Positions 6,208-13,277 of a stretch of 14,659 nucleotides of DNA are shown piece by piece. The stretch lies in assembly GCA_021736565.1 (NCBI GenBank), contig JAIPFO010000051.1, positions 1 through 14,659 on the forward strand, read 5' to 3'. A program made the translations under genes and the position numbers. Positions within the stretch are counted from its first letter, which is position 1. Each line of letters opens with the position of its first letter. The stretch is from Phycisphaerae bacterium. Its GTDB lineage: Bacteria > Planctomycetota > Phycisphaerae > Sedimentisphaerales > SM23-30. The notes below the pieces were generated by a model. The model had not been told where the DNA came from. It made no database searches and worked only from the letters and a program-made list of their open reading frames with translations.

Positions 6208-6378
6208 ATGTTAGGAATCGAAGATAAATATGTCTCAGCGGCGTATGTATTATGCCTGCTCAGCACGGTACTGTGTGTGGTTTATGGTTTAATTAACTGG
6301 AATCGGGGTGGTGATGAAATATCACAAGAAGACGTCGAATGGGCCGCGGATGAAAAAAAAATTGAAGAGGAGATGTGA
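6208..6378 (+). CDS. Symporter small accessory protein
   Basis: A 56-residue single-pass membrane protein. Residues 1-8 (MLGIEDKY) are followed by a transmembrane helix at about 9-29 (VSAAYVLCLLSTVLCVVYGLI), then NWNRG and an acidic cytoplasmic-type tail rich in Glu and Asp. The pattern MLG...AY.LC..ST.LCV.YG.INWN is that of the small proteins encoded directly before Na+/solute symporters, thought to assist or form part of the carrier. Start is supported by GAAAGGG (6194-6200) about 7 nt before the ATG. The symporter gene follows after 250 bp on the same strand, matching the family's usual context. The exact role of the family is not known to me beyond this association. Confidence 0.88.
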   Translation: MLGIEDKYVSAAYVLCLLSTVLCVVYGLINWNRGGDEISQEDVEWAADEKKIEEEM

Positions 6379-6434
6379 TCGTTTTATCGCGATACCGCCA
6401 CAGGGCTGTTAGAATGCCATCTTCATTGTTTTCC

Positions 6435-6532
6435 TGACTTTCGAGATCCTATCCAAACGTGTCTATCTATTCAAATAGCATGCAAAGGATCTGCCGCACA
6501 TGGGACCAGGACACAAAAAAGTTCGAAAGTCA
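6435..6532 (+). other. Potentially structured segment between accessory gene and symporter gene
   Basis: A 10-bp perfect inverted repeat, TGACTTTCGA (6435-6444) with TCGAAAGTCA (6523-6532), encloses AGATCCT (6444-6450) with AGGATCT (6486-6492), and GTGTC (6459-6463) with GACAC (6510-6514), which crosses the second pair like a pseudoknot. CTATT-CA-AATAG lies in between. It would be in the transcript before the symporter start at 6629. I match it to no known riboswitch. Confidence 0.4.
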
Positions 6533-6628
6533 AATTAGACGCCAGTGTCAAAATCAATCTTAAATAAGATATTATTACTCAAAGGCTAGTCGCATAGCAT
6601 TGGTCAATTAAATGGGAGTCCTATTATC

Positions 6629-8701
6629 ATGTTAGCACAAACTGTTGGTATTACAGAAATCATTGTCGTTCTGGTCTATATGTTTATTGTCGGCTACCTG
6701 GGCTACCTGGGATATCGCAATACAAAAACGGCAGCGGACTACATGGTCGCCGGTCGTCAGGTTCATCCTTTTGTCATGGCATTAAGTTATGGGGCCACGT
6801 TTATATCGACCAGTGCTATTGTAGGTTTTGGTGGAGTAGCAGGCATGTTTGGGATGAGTCTGCTATGGTTGACTTTTCTGAACATTTTTGTAGGTGTTTT
6901 TATCGCGTTTGTTTTCCTTGGCGGACCGACCCGGCGTATGGGCCATCATCTTAAAGCGCACACCTTCCCGGAATTATTGGGCAAGCGTTATGAAAGTAGT
7001 TTTATTCAAATATTTTCCGGCCTGGTTATTTTCATCTTTATCCCGCTTTATGCCGCCGCTGTATTAATTGGCGGTTGTGAGTTTATCGCCACCAAGTTTG
7101 GGATCTCCTATGACGTTGCCTTGTTGGTCTTCAGCGTTATTATCGCGGCCTATGTCATCATGGGCGGCCTTAAGGGAGTTATGTACACCGATGCCCTGCA
7201 AGGGTCGATCATGTTTATCGGCATGATTATTCTGTTGGTATGGTCCTATTCAGCGGTGGGCGGCGTAACAAACGGCCATACGGAACTGGGCGAAATCGGT
7301 AAAATGCCGTCACTGTTTGGAAAAATAGGGTTTAAAGGCTGGACCTCTATGCCGGAATTCGGATGGGGTGCTGACGCCAAAGGCAACCCGGAAGCCTATA
7401 ATCTCTGGTGGATCATCGTGAGTACTATTACGCTGGGTGTGGGTATTGGTGTCCTGGCACAGCCGCAATTGGCCGTACGGTTTATGACCGTCAAGTCTAA
7501 AAAAGAATTGAATCGGGCGGTACTTATTGGCGGTATTTTCATCCTGATCATGACCGGTGTTGCATTTACGGTCGGGTCACTGAGTAACCTGTTCTTCATG
7601 AAACATGAAGTCGTTAAAGGTAAAATTGTGAGTACCACAAAGATGGCCATGGTCGTGGCGAAACAAGAACGGGGTATTAATCCAAAAAATGGTAAAGATG
7701 AAGTACCTGTTCCCTGTAACCTGATCCATATCGATACGAATAATGATGGGGATGCCGACGTAAACCTGGTGGCGCGTGGCTTAGACATTATCAAGGTGCT
7801 TGACGAAACGTCAGGCATTGCCGGTGGTGTTAAACCGCCCGGACATGGCATTGTCGATATCGAAGGCGTTGTTAAAGTGATCCCCCTGGTCGCTACAGCA
7901 GTGATTACCGACCCGTCAACCGGCGAAAAAATTTCTTTTGCTACGATTCATGACAATCTTGCCAGTTACAGGGATCTAGAGTTAGAAATCAAGCCTCATT
8001 GCTCAGCCTATATACGGGCATTGGTCAAACGCGGCGAGACGTGGTTCTTTAATACTGGCAGTATTATCCCGACCTATATCACCGCGGCGATGCCCGGCTG
8101 GTTTGGGTTGCTGTTCTTACTGACACTTCTGGCGGCTGCGATGAGCACGCTTTCGAGTCAGTTCCATGCGTTAGGCACCAGTATCGGCCACGATGTATAC
8201 GGCAAGGCTACCGGCAATACAAGTCAGAGTATCAGTATCACCCGGATCGGTATCGTCGTGGGTATTATTATCGCGGTGATCATCAGCCATTATGCCCGTG
8301 GCGGCTATATCATCGCCCGGGCAACGGCCATCTTCTTTGGTCTGTGCGGTGCTGCATTCCTGCCGGCCTTTGTCGGCGGCCTGTTCTTTAAAGGCGTGAC
8401 CCGTGCCGGTGCCAAATGGAGTATTATCACCGGCTCGGTGGTTTCGATGTTCTGGCTGGTCTTCGTCAAAGACAAAGAAGCGCGTGCTCTGGGCATCTGC
8501 TATAAACTCTTTGGTAAATATTCCATGTTCATGGGTGGTAAAATGGACGAGGCCCCCTTTGGCAACGAGCAGCTTTCGACCCTGGCGGTGGTAGACCCGG
8601 TGATCATTGCCTTGCCGATCAGCCTGTTGGTTTTGATCCTTGTAAGCCTGGCGACCCAACGCCCGAACGATGAGCATCTGAAGAGCTGCTTTGGAAAATA
8701 A
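6629..8701 (+). CDS. Sodium/solute symporter (SSS family) with an EF-hand-like insertion
   Basis: An inner-membrane carrier of 690 residues that couples Na+ entry to solute uptake; the substrate cannot be told from sequence. N-terminal helices begin at about 8-28. Residues 53-70 (SYGATFISTSAIVGFGGV) are the SSS TM1/TM2 core, 172-192 contains AAYVIMGGLKGVMYTDALQG, a family hallmark, and 501-514 (LAAAMSTLSSQFHA) carries the Ser/Thr residues expected at the Na2 site. Unlike usual members of 480-600 residues, about 160 residues (320-480) form a hydrophilic insertion. It includes D369-TNNDGDAD-377, a DxNxDGxxD calcium-loop motif of EF-hand or dockerin type. GGGAG (6614-6618) precedes the ATG by 10 nt. 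The small accessory gene upstream supports the family call, and the porin gene follows 326 bp later. Confidence 0.93.
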   Translation: MLAQTVGITEIIVVLVYMFIVGYLGYLGYRNTKTAADYMVAGRQVHPFVMALSYGATFISTSAIVGFGGVAGMFGMSLLWLTFLNIFVGVFIAFVFLGGPTRRMGHHLKAHTFPELLGKRYESSFIQIFSGLVIFIFIPLYAAAVLIGGCEFIATKFGISYDVALLVFSVIIAAYVIMGGLKGVMYTDALQGSIMFIGMIILLVWSYSAVGGVTNGHTELGEIGKMPSLFGKIGFKGWTSMPEFGWGADAKGNPEAYNLWWIIVSTITLGVGIGVLAQPQLAVRFMTVKSKKELNRAVLIGGIFILIMTGVAFTVGSLSNLFFMKHEVVKGKIVSTTKMAMVVAKQERGINPKNGKDEVPVPCNLIHIDTNNDGDADVNLVARGLDIIKVLDETSGIAGGVKPPGHGIVDIEGVVKVIPLVATAVITDPSTGEKISFATIHDNLASYRDLELEIKPHCSAYIRALVKRGETWFFNTGSIIPTYITAAMPGWFGLLFLLTLLAAAMSTLSSQFHALGTSIGHDVYGKATGNTSQSISITRIGIVVGIIIAVIISHYARGGYIIARATAIFFGLCGAAFLPAFVGGLFFKGVTRAGAKWSIITGSVVSMFWLVFVKDKEARALGICYKLFGKYSMFMGGKMDEAPFGNEQLSTLAVVDPVIIALPISLLVLILVSLATQRPNDEHLKSCFGK

Positions 8702-8817
8702 ACTATAACGGGTACGTCAACCGCTATTATTTCGTGGGCTATAAAATATTGACCCCATGAAACCGCCCAGCGAGGGCTGCATAAACCCTTTATTTATAAT
8801 GACTTATAAAGTTTACG

Positions 8818-8858
8818 CCAAAAAGATCGTCTCAAAACAATATAAATAATCTTTTTGG
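8818..8858. terminator. Inverted repeat after the symporter gene, likely terminator
   Basis: CCAAAAAGAT (8818-8827) and ATCTTTTTGG (8849-8858) pair perfectly over 10 bp around a 21-nt loop. The T-rich right arm makes it terminator-like for the symporter transcript, though no separate T tract follows. It directly abuts the porin promoter, so it isolates the two units. The rest of 8702-9027 holds only that promoter and operator. Confidence 0.55.
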
Positions 8859-8860
8859 GA

Positions 8861-8888
8861 TTGACTTGAGAATGTTTTTTGTTAGTAT
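8861..8888 (+). promoter_or_regulatory. Promoter of the porin gene
   Basis: TTGACT (8861-8866), a 16-nt spacer and TAGTAT (8883-8888). Transcription would start near 8895, giving a leader of about 130 nt. An alternative -10, TATTCT (8886-8891), gives a 19-nt spacer. Confidence 0.5.
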
Positions 8889-8901
8889 TCTGGCTCCTGT
8901 G

Positions 8902-8913
8902 TCAACTAGTTGA
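8902..8913. promoter_or_regulatory. Palindromic operator candidate in the porin leader
   Basis: TCAACTAGTTGA is a perfect 12-bp palindrome just downstream of the predicted porin transcription start, a position where a bound repressor would block RNA polymerase. No adjacent regulator gene is present. Confidence 0.45.
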
Positions 8914-9027
8914 TTTTCGTTTTATGAATCAGCCTTTGGGAAATTAATAGACTCTCAAAGCCCTTATGGCACTGGCGTCTCATGTGACGTTTTAATTTTT
9001 CTTTTTTTATTTTTGGAGGCATTAACA

Positions 9028-10383
9028 ATGCGACATTGGAAGAAGTTAGTATTGGTTGTCGTGGCATTTGGCATGATCACAACATCCATGGCCATGGCTC
9101 AGGAAGCGGCAAAAACTGACGAAGCACTCACCGGTTTTACCTGGGGTGGCGATCAGCGATTGCGTGAAGTTTACACGGAGAATATTCTGACGTTACGGGA
9201 TTCTCATCCGGCTTACCTGAAACATTTCCAGCGGTACCGTACGCGTCTTTGGGGAAAACTCAGTCCCACCGAAGATGTGGATATCAACGCCCGGCTGGTC
9301 TGGGAATGGCGTAACTGGTGTGCTAATAATGAAAACCCAATGGCCAGGCCCTCATCGGTAAACTGGGACGAAGCCTTGTTCGACAAAATGAACATTAACT
9401 TCAAAAACGCCTTTAACATGCCACTGGAGATCAAAGTCGGTCGTCAGGATATTATCCTGGGCAATGGCTGGCTGGTTCTGGACGGCACGCCCCTGGACGG
9501 CTCGCGAACGATTTTCTTTGACGCCGCCCGGTTCACTTACACGATGGATGATAACACGTTCGACTTGATGTACATCAATCAGAATAATCAGGCCGATGAA
9601 ACCATTGAACCCTTTAACGACCAGGAAGGTCGATTTACGGAACAGGACGAACAGGGCATTATCCTGAACGTTACCAACAAAACCCTGATCCAGGACGGAA
9701 CCGCTGAAGGTTTCCTCATGTGGAAAAAAGACAATTCAGAGCCTGGGATCGCGAATTCCAATGACTCAAACCTCTACACCTTCGGTGCCCGTATTGCCGG
9801 AGCGATGGATGAGAATTGGAAATATCGTGCGGAATTCGCCGAACAGCTCGGACAAAAGAACGACGCGACGGTCTGTGCATTTGGCTTTAACAGTCAGTTG
9901 AGCTACCACATGAATGACGTCAAAAAAACCCGCTTCCATGCCGGGTATGAATACCTCAGTGGCGACGACCCTGAGACAGCGAAAAACGAAGCCTTTGATT
10001 CCCTTTGGGGCCGCTGGCCGCAGTGGAGCGAACTGTATATTTACACCTACGCATTGGAAGGCCGTATTGCCCAGGTCACCAACCTGCACCGTCCTTTCGT
10101 TGGTGCCGACTTCGCCCCCACGTCAAACACCGAACTCTCCATGCGATACCACTTGCTCTTCAGGGCCCAGGATTCCATGGATAACGCCCCTCAACCGGTC
10201 ATTCATTATAGCGATGATGGTATTTTCCGTGGTCAATTGTTTACCACGAAACTGAAATATAACTATACAAAGTATATTTCCGGCCATCTTCTGGGTGAAT
10301 TCTTCTTCCCTGGAAACTTCTACAGCCAGGATACCCGCGACTGGTCAACCTTCCTGCGGTATGAGTTAATGTTTAAATTCTAA
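9028..10383 (+). CDS. Outer-membrane beta-barrel porin, alginate-export family
   Basis: A 451-residue outer-membrane channel. Residues 1-24 (MRHWKKLVLVVVAFGMITTSMAMA) are a signal peptide with cleavage before QE. The rest is rich in aromatic-alternating beta strands. The region near residues 137-165, with VGRQDIILGNGWLVLDGTPLDG followed by SRTIFFDAARFTY, matches the alginate-export domain (PF13372, AlgE-like), and the protein ends in Phe, as outer-membrane barrels do. AlgE itself exports alginate, but many members of the domain are generic solute channels, so alginate is not implied. ATG 9028 is chosen because GGAGG (9015-9019) lies 8 nt upstream; an in-frame TTG at 9013 falls before that site. 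It lies between the symporter and iorA with its own promoter and a strong terminator, suggesting it supplies the symporter substrate. Confidence 0.88.
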   Translation: MRHWKKLVLVVVAFGMITTSMAMAQEAAKTDEALTGFTWGGDQRLREVYTENILTLRDSHPAYLKHFQRYRTRLWGKLSPTEDVDINARLVWEWRNWCANNENPMARPSSVNWDEALFDKMNINFKNAFNMPLEIKVGRQDIILGNGWLVLDGTPLDGSRTIFFDAARFTYTMDDNTFDLMYINQNNQADETIEPFNDQEGRFTEQDEQGIILNVTNKTLIQDGTAEGFLMWKKDNSEPGIANSNDSNLYTFGARIAGAMDENWKYRAEFAEQLGQKNDATVCAFGFNSQLSYHMNDVKKTRFHAGYEYLSGDDPETAKNEAFDSLWGRWPQWSELYIYTYALEGRIAQVTNLHRPFVGADFAPTSNTELSMRYHLLFRAQDSMDNAPQPVIHYSDDGIFRGQLFTTKLKYNYTKYISGHLLGEFFFPGNFYSQDTRDWSTFLRYELMFKF

Positions 10384-10449
10384 AACACGCACTACTGGCG
10401 TCAGGCAGCTCTGTTATCTTTCGCCACGACCGCCTGAGACACAAGTTAT

Positions 10450-10487
10450 AGCGGAAAGTATTTTTATAATGCTTTCCGCTTTTTTTT
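10450..10487 (+). terminator. Strong intrinsic terminator of the porin gene
   Basis: AGCGGAAAG (10450-10458) pairs perfectly with CTTTCCGCT (10472-10480) around a 13-nt loop and runs into eight T residues (10480-10487). It lies about 65 nt past the stop codon. Confidence 0.9.
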
Positions 10488-10572
10488 ATGTTTTTTTTGA
10501 TATCCGTAACAAAAATGAGTTTTTTCAATCAATAATGTGGTAAATATAGAAAAAGAGCATCAAAAATGGCGT

Positions 10573-10653
10573 CAGCGTCATAATTATCTTTGAAGCCCGT
10601 TTTCCGGGTCTTAAAAAGTGAATTTAAAACCGAAAACTTTTGACGTGGGAGTC
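10573..10653 (+). repeat. Intergenic repeat element, copy B
   Basis: Homologous to 4184-4265 in the same orientation (see copy A for shared landmarks). The right end differs by loss of about three bases before CTTTTGACGTG. CGTCA (10576-10580) and TGACG (10641-10645) form a perfect short inverted pair near the two ends. It ends about 45 bp before iorA, just upstream of its promoter. Confidence 0.65.
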
Positions 10654-10657
10654 AAAA
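10638..10657. promoter_or_regulatory. Palindrome upstream of the iorA promoter
   Basis: TTTTGAC (10638-10644) and GTCAAAA (10651-10657) are perfect 7-bp arms around a 6-bp centre. It sits at about -59 to -40 relative to the predicted iorA start, a classic activator position. The corresponding site in copy A (4250-4269) is only partly palindromic and overlaps the -35. Confidence 0.5.
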
Positions 10658-10662
10658 ATAGC

Positions 10663-10690
10663 TTGTTTTTTTTTCATGGTACGGTAATAT
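10663..10690 (+). promoter_or_regulatory. iorA promoter, giving a leaderless mRNA
   Basis: TTGTTT (10663-10668), a 16-nt spacer and TAATAT (10685-10690). A start 7 bases past the -10 falls exactly on the A of the iorA ATG (10697). No Shine-Dalgarno is present, which fits a leaderless message. Confidence 0.5.
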
Positions 10691-10696
10691 ATTTGC

Positions 10697-12268
10697 ATGA
10701 ATACATCTAAGAAACAACTATTAAGTGGAAATGAAGCAATAGCCCTTGCGGCCTATCACTGGGGGGTCAAACTCGGTACGGGGTACCCCGGCACACCCTC
10801 CACGGAAATTCTGGAGAATTTTTCCCGACTGGGCGGAAAAGCTCAGTGGGCTCCCAATGAAAAGGTGGCCCTGGAAGTGGGAATCGGCGCCGCCTACAGC
10901 GGGGCCCGGACGCTGGTCACCATGAAACACGTGGGGGTCAATGTTGCGGCGGACCCCCTGTTTACGGCAGCCTATACAGGGGTCAGTGGCGGCCTGGTCT
11001 TGATCTCCGCTGATGACCCGGGCATGGCCTCGAGTCAGAACGAACAGGATAACCGCCATTATGCCCGGGCCGCCGGTGTGGTTATGCTGGAACCCGCCGA
11101 CTCACAGGAAAGCTACGATTTCCTGATCGCCGGGCTCGAAATATCCGAAAAATGGAAGATGCCGGTGATCTTGCGACTGACGACACGAATCTGTCATTCG
11201 AAAACAATCGTCCAACCCCGCCCCTGCGACAGCCCCTCCCCGGAACCATCCTATCAGACCGACAGGGCCATGCGGGTCATGGTACCGGCCAACGCCCGCC
11301 CGGCGCATAAAAAATTACGCCAGAAGCTATCAGAGGTGGCCCTGTGGAATGAAACCTCCGCTTTAAATCAGGCGATCTCTGGTGATAAATCACTGGGGAT
11401 CATCACCTCGGGCATCAGCTTCATGCACGCCCTTGAAGCGGCCCCCCAGGCCGGCTTTTTGAAACTGGGGATCACTTACCCCCTCCCCATAGAAAAAATC
11501 AGGCAATTTGCCAATAGTTATGAACGATGTGTCGTGATCGAAGAAGGCGACCCCTACCTGGTCGAATCCATTCGTGCCGCAGGGGTCATGGTTGAAGGCA
11601 AAGATGAGATGTACCGCTTTGGTGAATTAAATGTCGAACGGGTCAAACGAATTCTCGCTAAAGATGCCTCACCGGAAGCGATCCTCCCGAAGGGCAAACC
11701 GCCTCAATTATGCCAGGGATGTCCGCATCGAATCACCTTCGAGATATTACGCGACATGAACTGCATTGTCTCGGGCGATATTGGATGCTACACGCTGGGG
11801 GTCTTACCTCCCTTTAGCGCGATAGACACCTGTCTGTGCATGGGGGCCAGTATCAGCGTAGGGCTGGGCATGAGGCATGTGCTGGACGAAAAACAGGCCC
11901 GAAAGATCGTCAGCGTCATTGGCGACAGCACCTTTATGCACAGCGGGATCACCGGTCTGGTTGAAATGGTTTATAACCGCCCCCAAACCGGCCACCTGGT
12001 CATCGTTCTGGACAATAACACCACGGCCATGACCGGCCTTCAGGAGCATCCCGGCACCGGCTATTCTTTGGACAGGCAAAGTGCCCATCAAGTGTCAATT
12101 GAAGAACTGTCCCGCTCCCTGGGAATCGAAAAAACCTATGTGATGGACCCGCGTAAAGAAATAGAGTCGCTTAAGGAACGCATCGCCGAATGCCTGGCGG
12201 GCAGTGACCCGGCGGTAATCGTTGTGCGAAGTCCTTGCATCTTATCGGTCAAGGCCCGAAAGAAATAA
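10697..12268 (+). CDS. iorA: Indolepyruvate:ferredoxin oxidoreductase alpha subunit, lacking the ferredoxin domain
   Basis: Oxidatively decarboxylates aryl-pyruvates (from Trp, Phe, Tyr) to aryl-acetyl-CoA, using thiamine diphosphate and passing electrons to ferredoxin; it is cytoplasmic and works with IorB. Residues 9-35 (LLSGNEAIALAAYHWGVKLGTGYPGTP) start the pyrimidine-binding domain, 339-343 is CQGCP, and 409-441 is the ThDP motif (GDS at 409-411, DNN at 439-441, then TTAMTG). At 523 residues it is about 60-120 shorter than usual. It stops after VVRSPCILSVKARKK, just where the two 4Fe-4S ferredoxin motifs normally begin, and no such motif is found in any frame before iorB. iorB follows after a 157-bp gap, where adjacent or overlapping genes are usual. 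Confidence 0.93.
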   Translation: MNTSKKQLLSGNEAIALAAYHWGVKLGTGYPGTPSTEILENFSRLGGKAQWAPNEKVALEVGIGAAYSGARTLVTMKHVGVNVAADPLFTAAYTGVSGGLVLISADDPGMASSQNEQDNRHYARAAGVVMLEPADSQESYDFLIAGLEISEKWKMPVILRLTTRICHSKTIVQPRPCDSPSPEPSYQTDRAMRVMVPANARPAHKKLRQKLSEVALWNETSALNQAISGDKSLGIITSGISFMHALEAAPQAGFLKLGITYPLPIEKIRQFANSYERCVVIEEGDPYLVESIRAAGVMVEGKDEMYRFGELNVERVKRILAKDASPEAILPKGKPPQLCQGCPHRITFEILRDMNCIVSGDIGCYTLGVLPPFSAIDTCLCMGASISVGLGMRHVLDEKQARKIVSVIGDSTFMHSGITGLVEMVYNRPQTGHLVIVLDNNTTAMTGLQEHPGTGYSLDRQSAHQVSIEELSRSLGIEKTYVMDPRKEIESLKERIAECLAGSDPAVIVVRSPCILSVKARKK

Positions 12269-12281
12269 CCCGGTTAAATCA

Positions 12282-12295
12282 CCAGCGTTCGCTGG
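12282..12295. repeat. Short palindrome after iorA
   Basis: CCAGCG (12282-12287), TT, CGCTGG (12290-12295): perfect 6-bp arms. No T tract follows, so it is not an intrinsic terminator. It lies in the 157-bp iorA-iorB gap together with a weaker GCTTA-CC-TAAGC. Either could be an RNA-processing or stability hairpin. Confidence 0.4.
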
Positions 12296-12425
12296 AGGTC
12301 CTTAGCCAGAGACAACTTTAAAGGCTTACCTAAGCTTCTTATTCTTCCTAAAGTGACATATTCCTATACGATTAAATCAAACCTTTGCCAGCCGTGCAAA
12401 CAATCTTTTCTCGAGAGTATCCATT

Positions 12426-12893
12426 ATGAATAAAATTACCAATGTGACCATCGCCGGATTAGGCGGCCAGGGCGTCCTGAAAGCCTCGGACATTCTCACC
12501 GCAGCGGTCTTCTCCAGTGGCTGCGATATAAAGAAAAGCGAAGTCCACGGCATGAGCCAGCGAGGGGGCAGCGTCAGCAGCGATATCCGTTTTGGGGCCA
12601 AGGTTCTGAGCCCCATGATCCCCAGGGGGACCGCTGACTACCTGGTCGTTCTCACTGAGGATCAGGTCGATAATAATATCGACACGTTGCGAGAAGGCGG
12701 CACACTGATCAAGCCTGACACTATCGACAGCGAGAAGCTCACGAATAAACGTAGTATAAACGTCGCCCTGCTGGGCGTACTGAGCAAACACCTGGACATT
12801 GCCGAAAGCTGCTGGCATGAAGCGATCCGCAACCATCTACCAGAAAAATTATTCGACGTCAATATTGAAGCATTCAATTTAGGACGTCGTTGA
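12426..12893 (+). CDS. iorB: Indolepyruvate oxidoreductase beta subunit
   Basis: Partner of IorA and the gamma-type domain of 2-oxoacid:ferredoxin oxidoreductases, needed for CoA binding and catalysis. Residues 6-19 (NVTIAGLGGQGVLK) carry the family's GxGGQG motif and 38-50 (SEVHGMSQRGGSV) the second conserved motif. The C-terminal NIEAFNLGR is also typical. At 155 residues it is shorter than the usual 180-200. The missing part appears to lie between about residues 90 and 105, where other members have an extra strand-helix unit, while both ends are conserved, so it is a compact form rather than a truncation. The ribosome site is weak (GAG near 12412). It is on the same strand as iorA and probably cotranscribed, though the gap could hold a promoter. 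Confidence 0.9.
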   Translation: MNKITNVTIAGLGGQGVLKASDILTAAVFSSGCDIKKSEVHGMSQRGGSVSSDIRFGAKVLSPMIPRGTADYLVVLTEDQVDNNIDTLREGGTLIKPDTIDSEKLTNKRSINVALLGVLSKHLDIAESCWHEAIRNHLPEKLFDVNIEAFNLGRR

Positions 12894-13277
12894 GCTCTGA
12901 CCAGGCATCGCGTTGATTCGAGTCTTTCATGGACGTTTTCAGGCGAATCATTTCGTACTTTTTTATTCTGATCAGATTGACCGCGTTATCGCCACAGTGC
13001 TGCCGGCGTGCGTTGCGTCATATTTTTACCACGTTCGCGATTTGATCGGAAAGTAGTAATGATTCGTTTTACAGGATAAAGCCCTGCTGATCGAGAAATC
13101 CGTGTAGAGAAAAGTGCGAACGTTAACGATGCGTTACTATTGACTTTTGACACAGCGACCACGATTGCCGCCAGCGTCATAAAGGGCGATTAACAATTCG
13201 TCACCCCCCCTTTACCACAGCAATGAAGATTAGACAGCCACATTAAATGTAAAACAAGTAACAAGGAGTACCGACTG
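12894..13277. other. Intergenic region between iorB and paaK
   Basis: No gene is supported; a minus-strand frame at 13180-12986 lacks family features. It contains a short repeat (12951-12978) that is shared with the region after paaK. It also has TTGACTTTTGACA (13140-13152) with no matching -10, and CAGCGTCATAAAGGGCGATTA (13173 onward). The last resembles the intergenic repeat with its middle deleted (AGCGTCAT joined to AAAGGG-Y-GATT). GGCGA (12942-12946) and TCGCC (12988-12992) could close a hairpin over the first repeat. The paaK ribosome site is AAGGAG at 13263-13268. Confidence 0.5.
12951..12978 (+). repeat. Short downstream repeat, copy 1 (after iorB)
   Basis: TTTCGTACTTTTTTATT followed by CTGATCAGATT. 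It is nearly the same as 14617-14645 after paaK (one extra T, then GTGATCGATTT). Both copies lie 3' of a gene of the aryl-acid set, and the T run suggests part of a terminator. Confidence 0.5.

Noticed and set aside
8171..8677. Minus-strand frame of 168 codons within the symporter gene
   Set aside because: Antisense shadow of the conserved C-terminal transmembrane region of the symporter.
12269..12425. CQPC in one frame of the iorA-iorB gap as a relic of the ferredoxin domain
   Set aside because: A single C-x2-C without the other cysteines or the following Pro is not enough; the same frame has an early stop.
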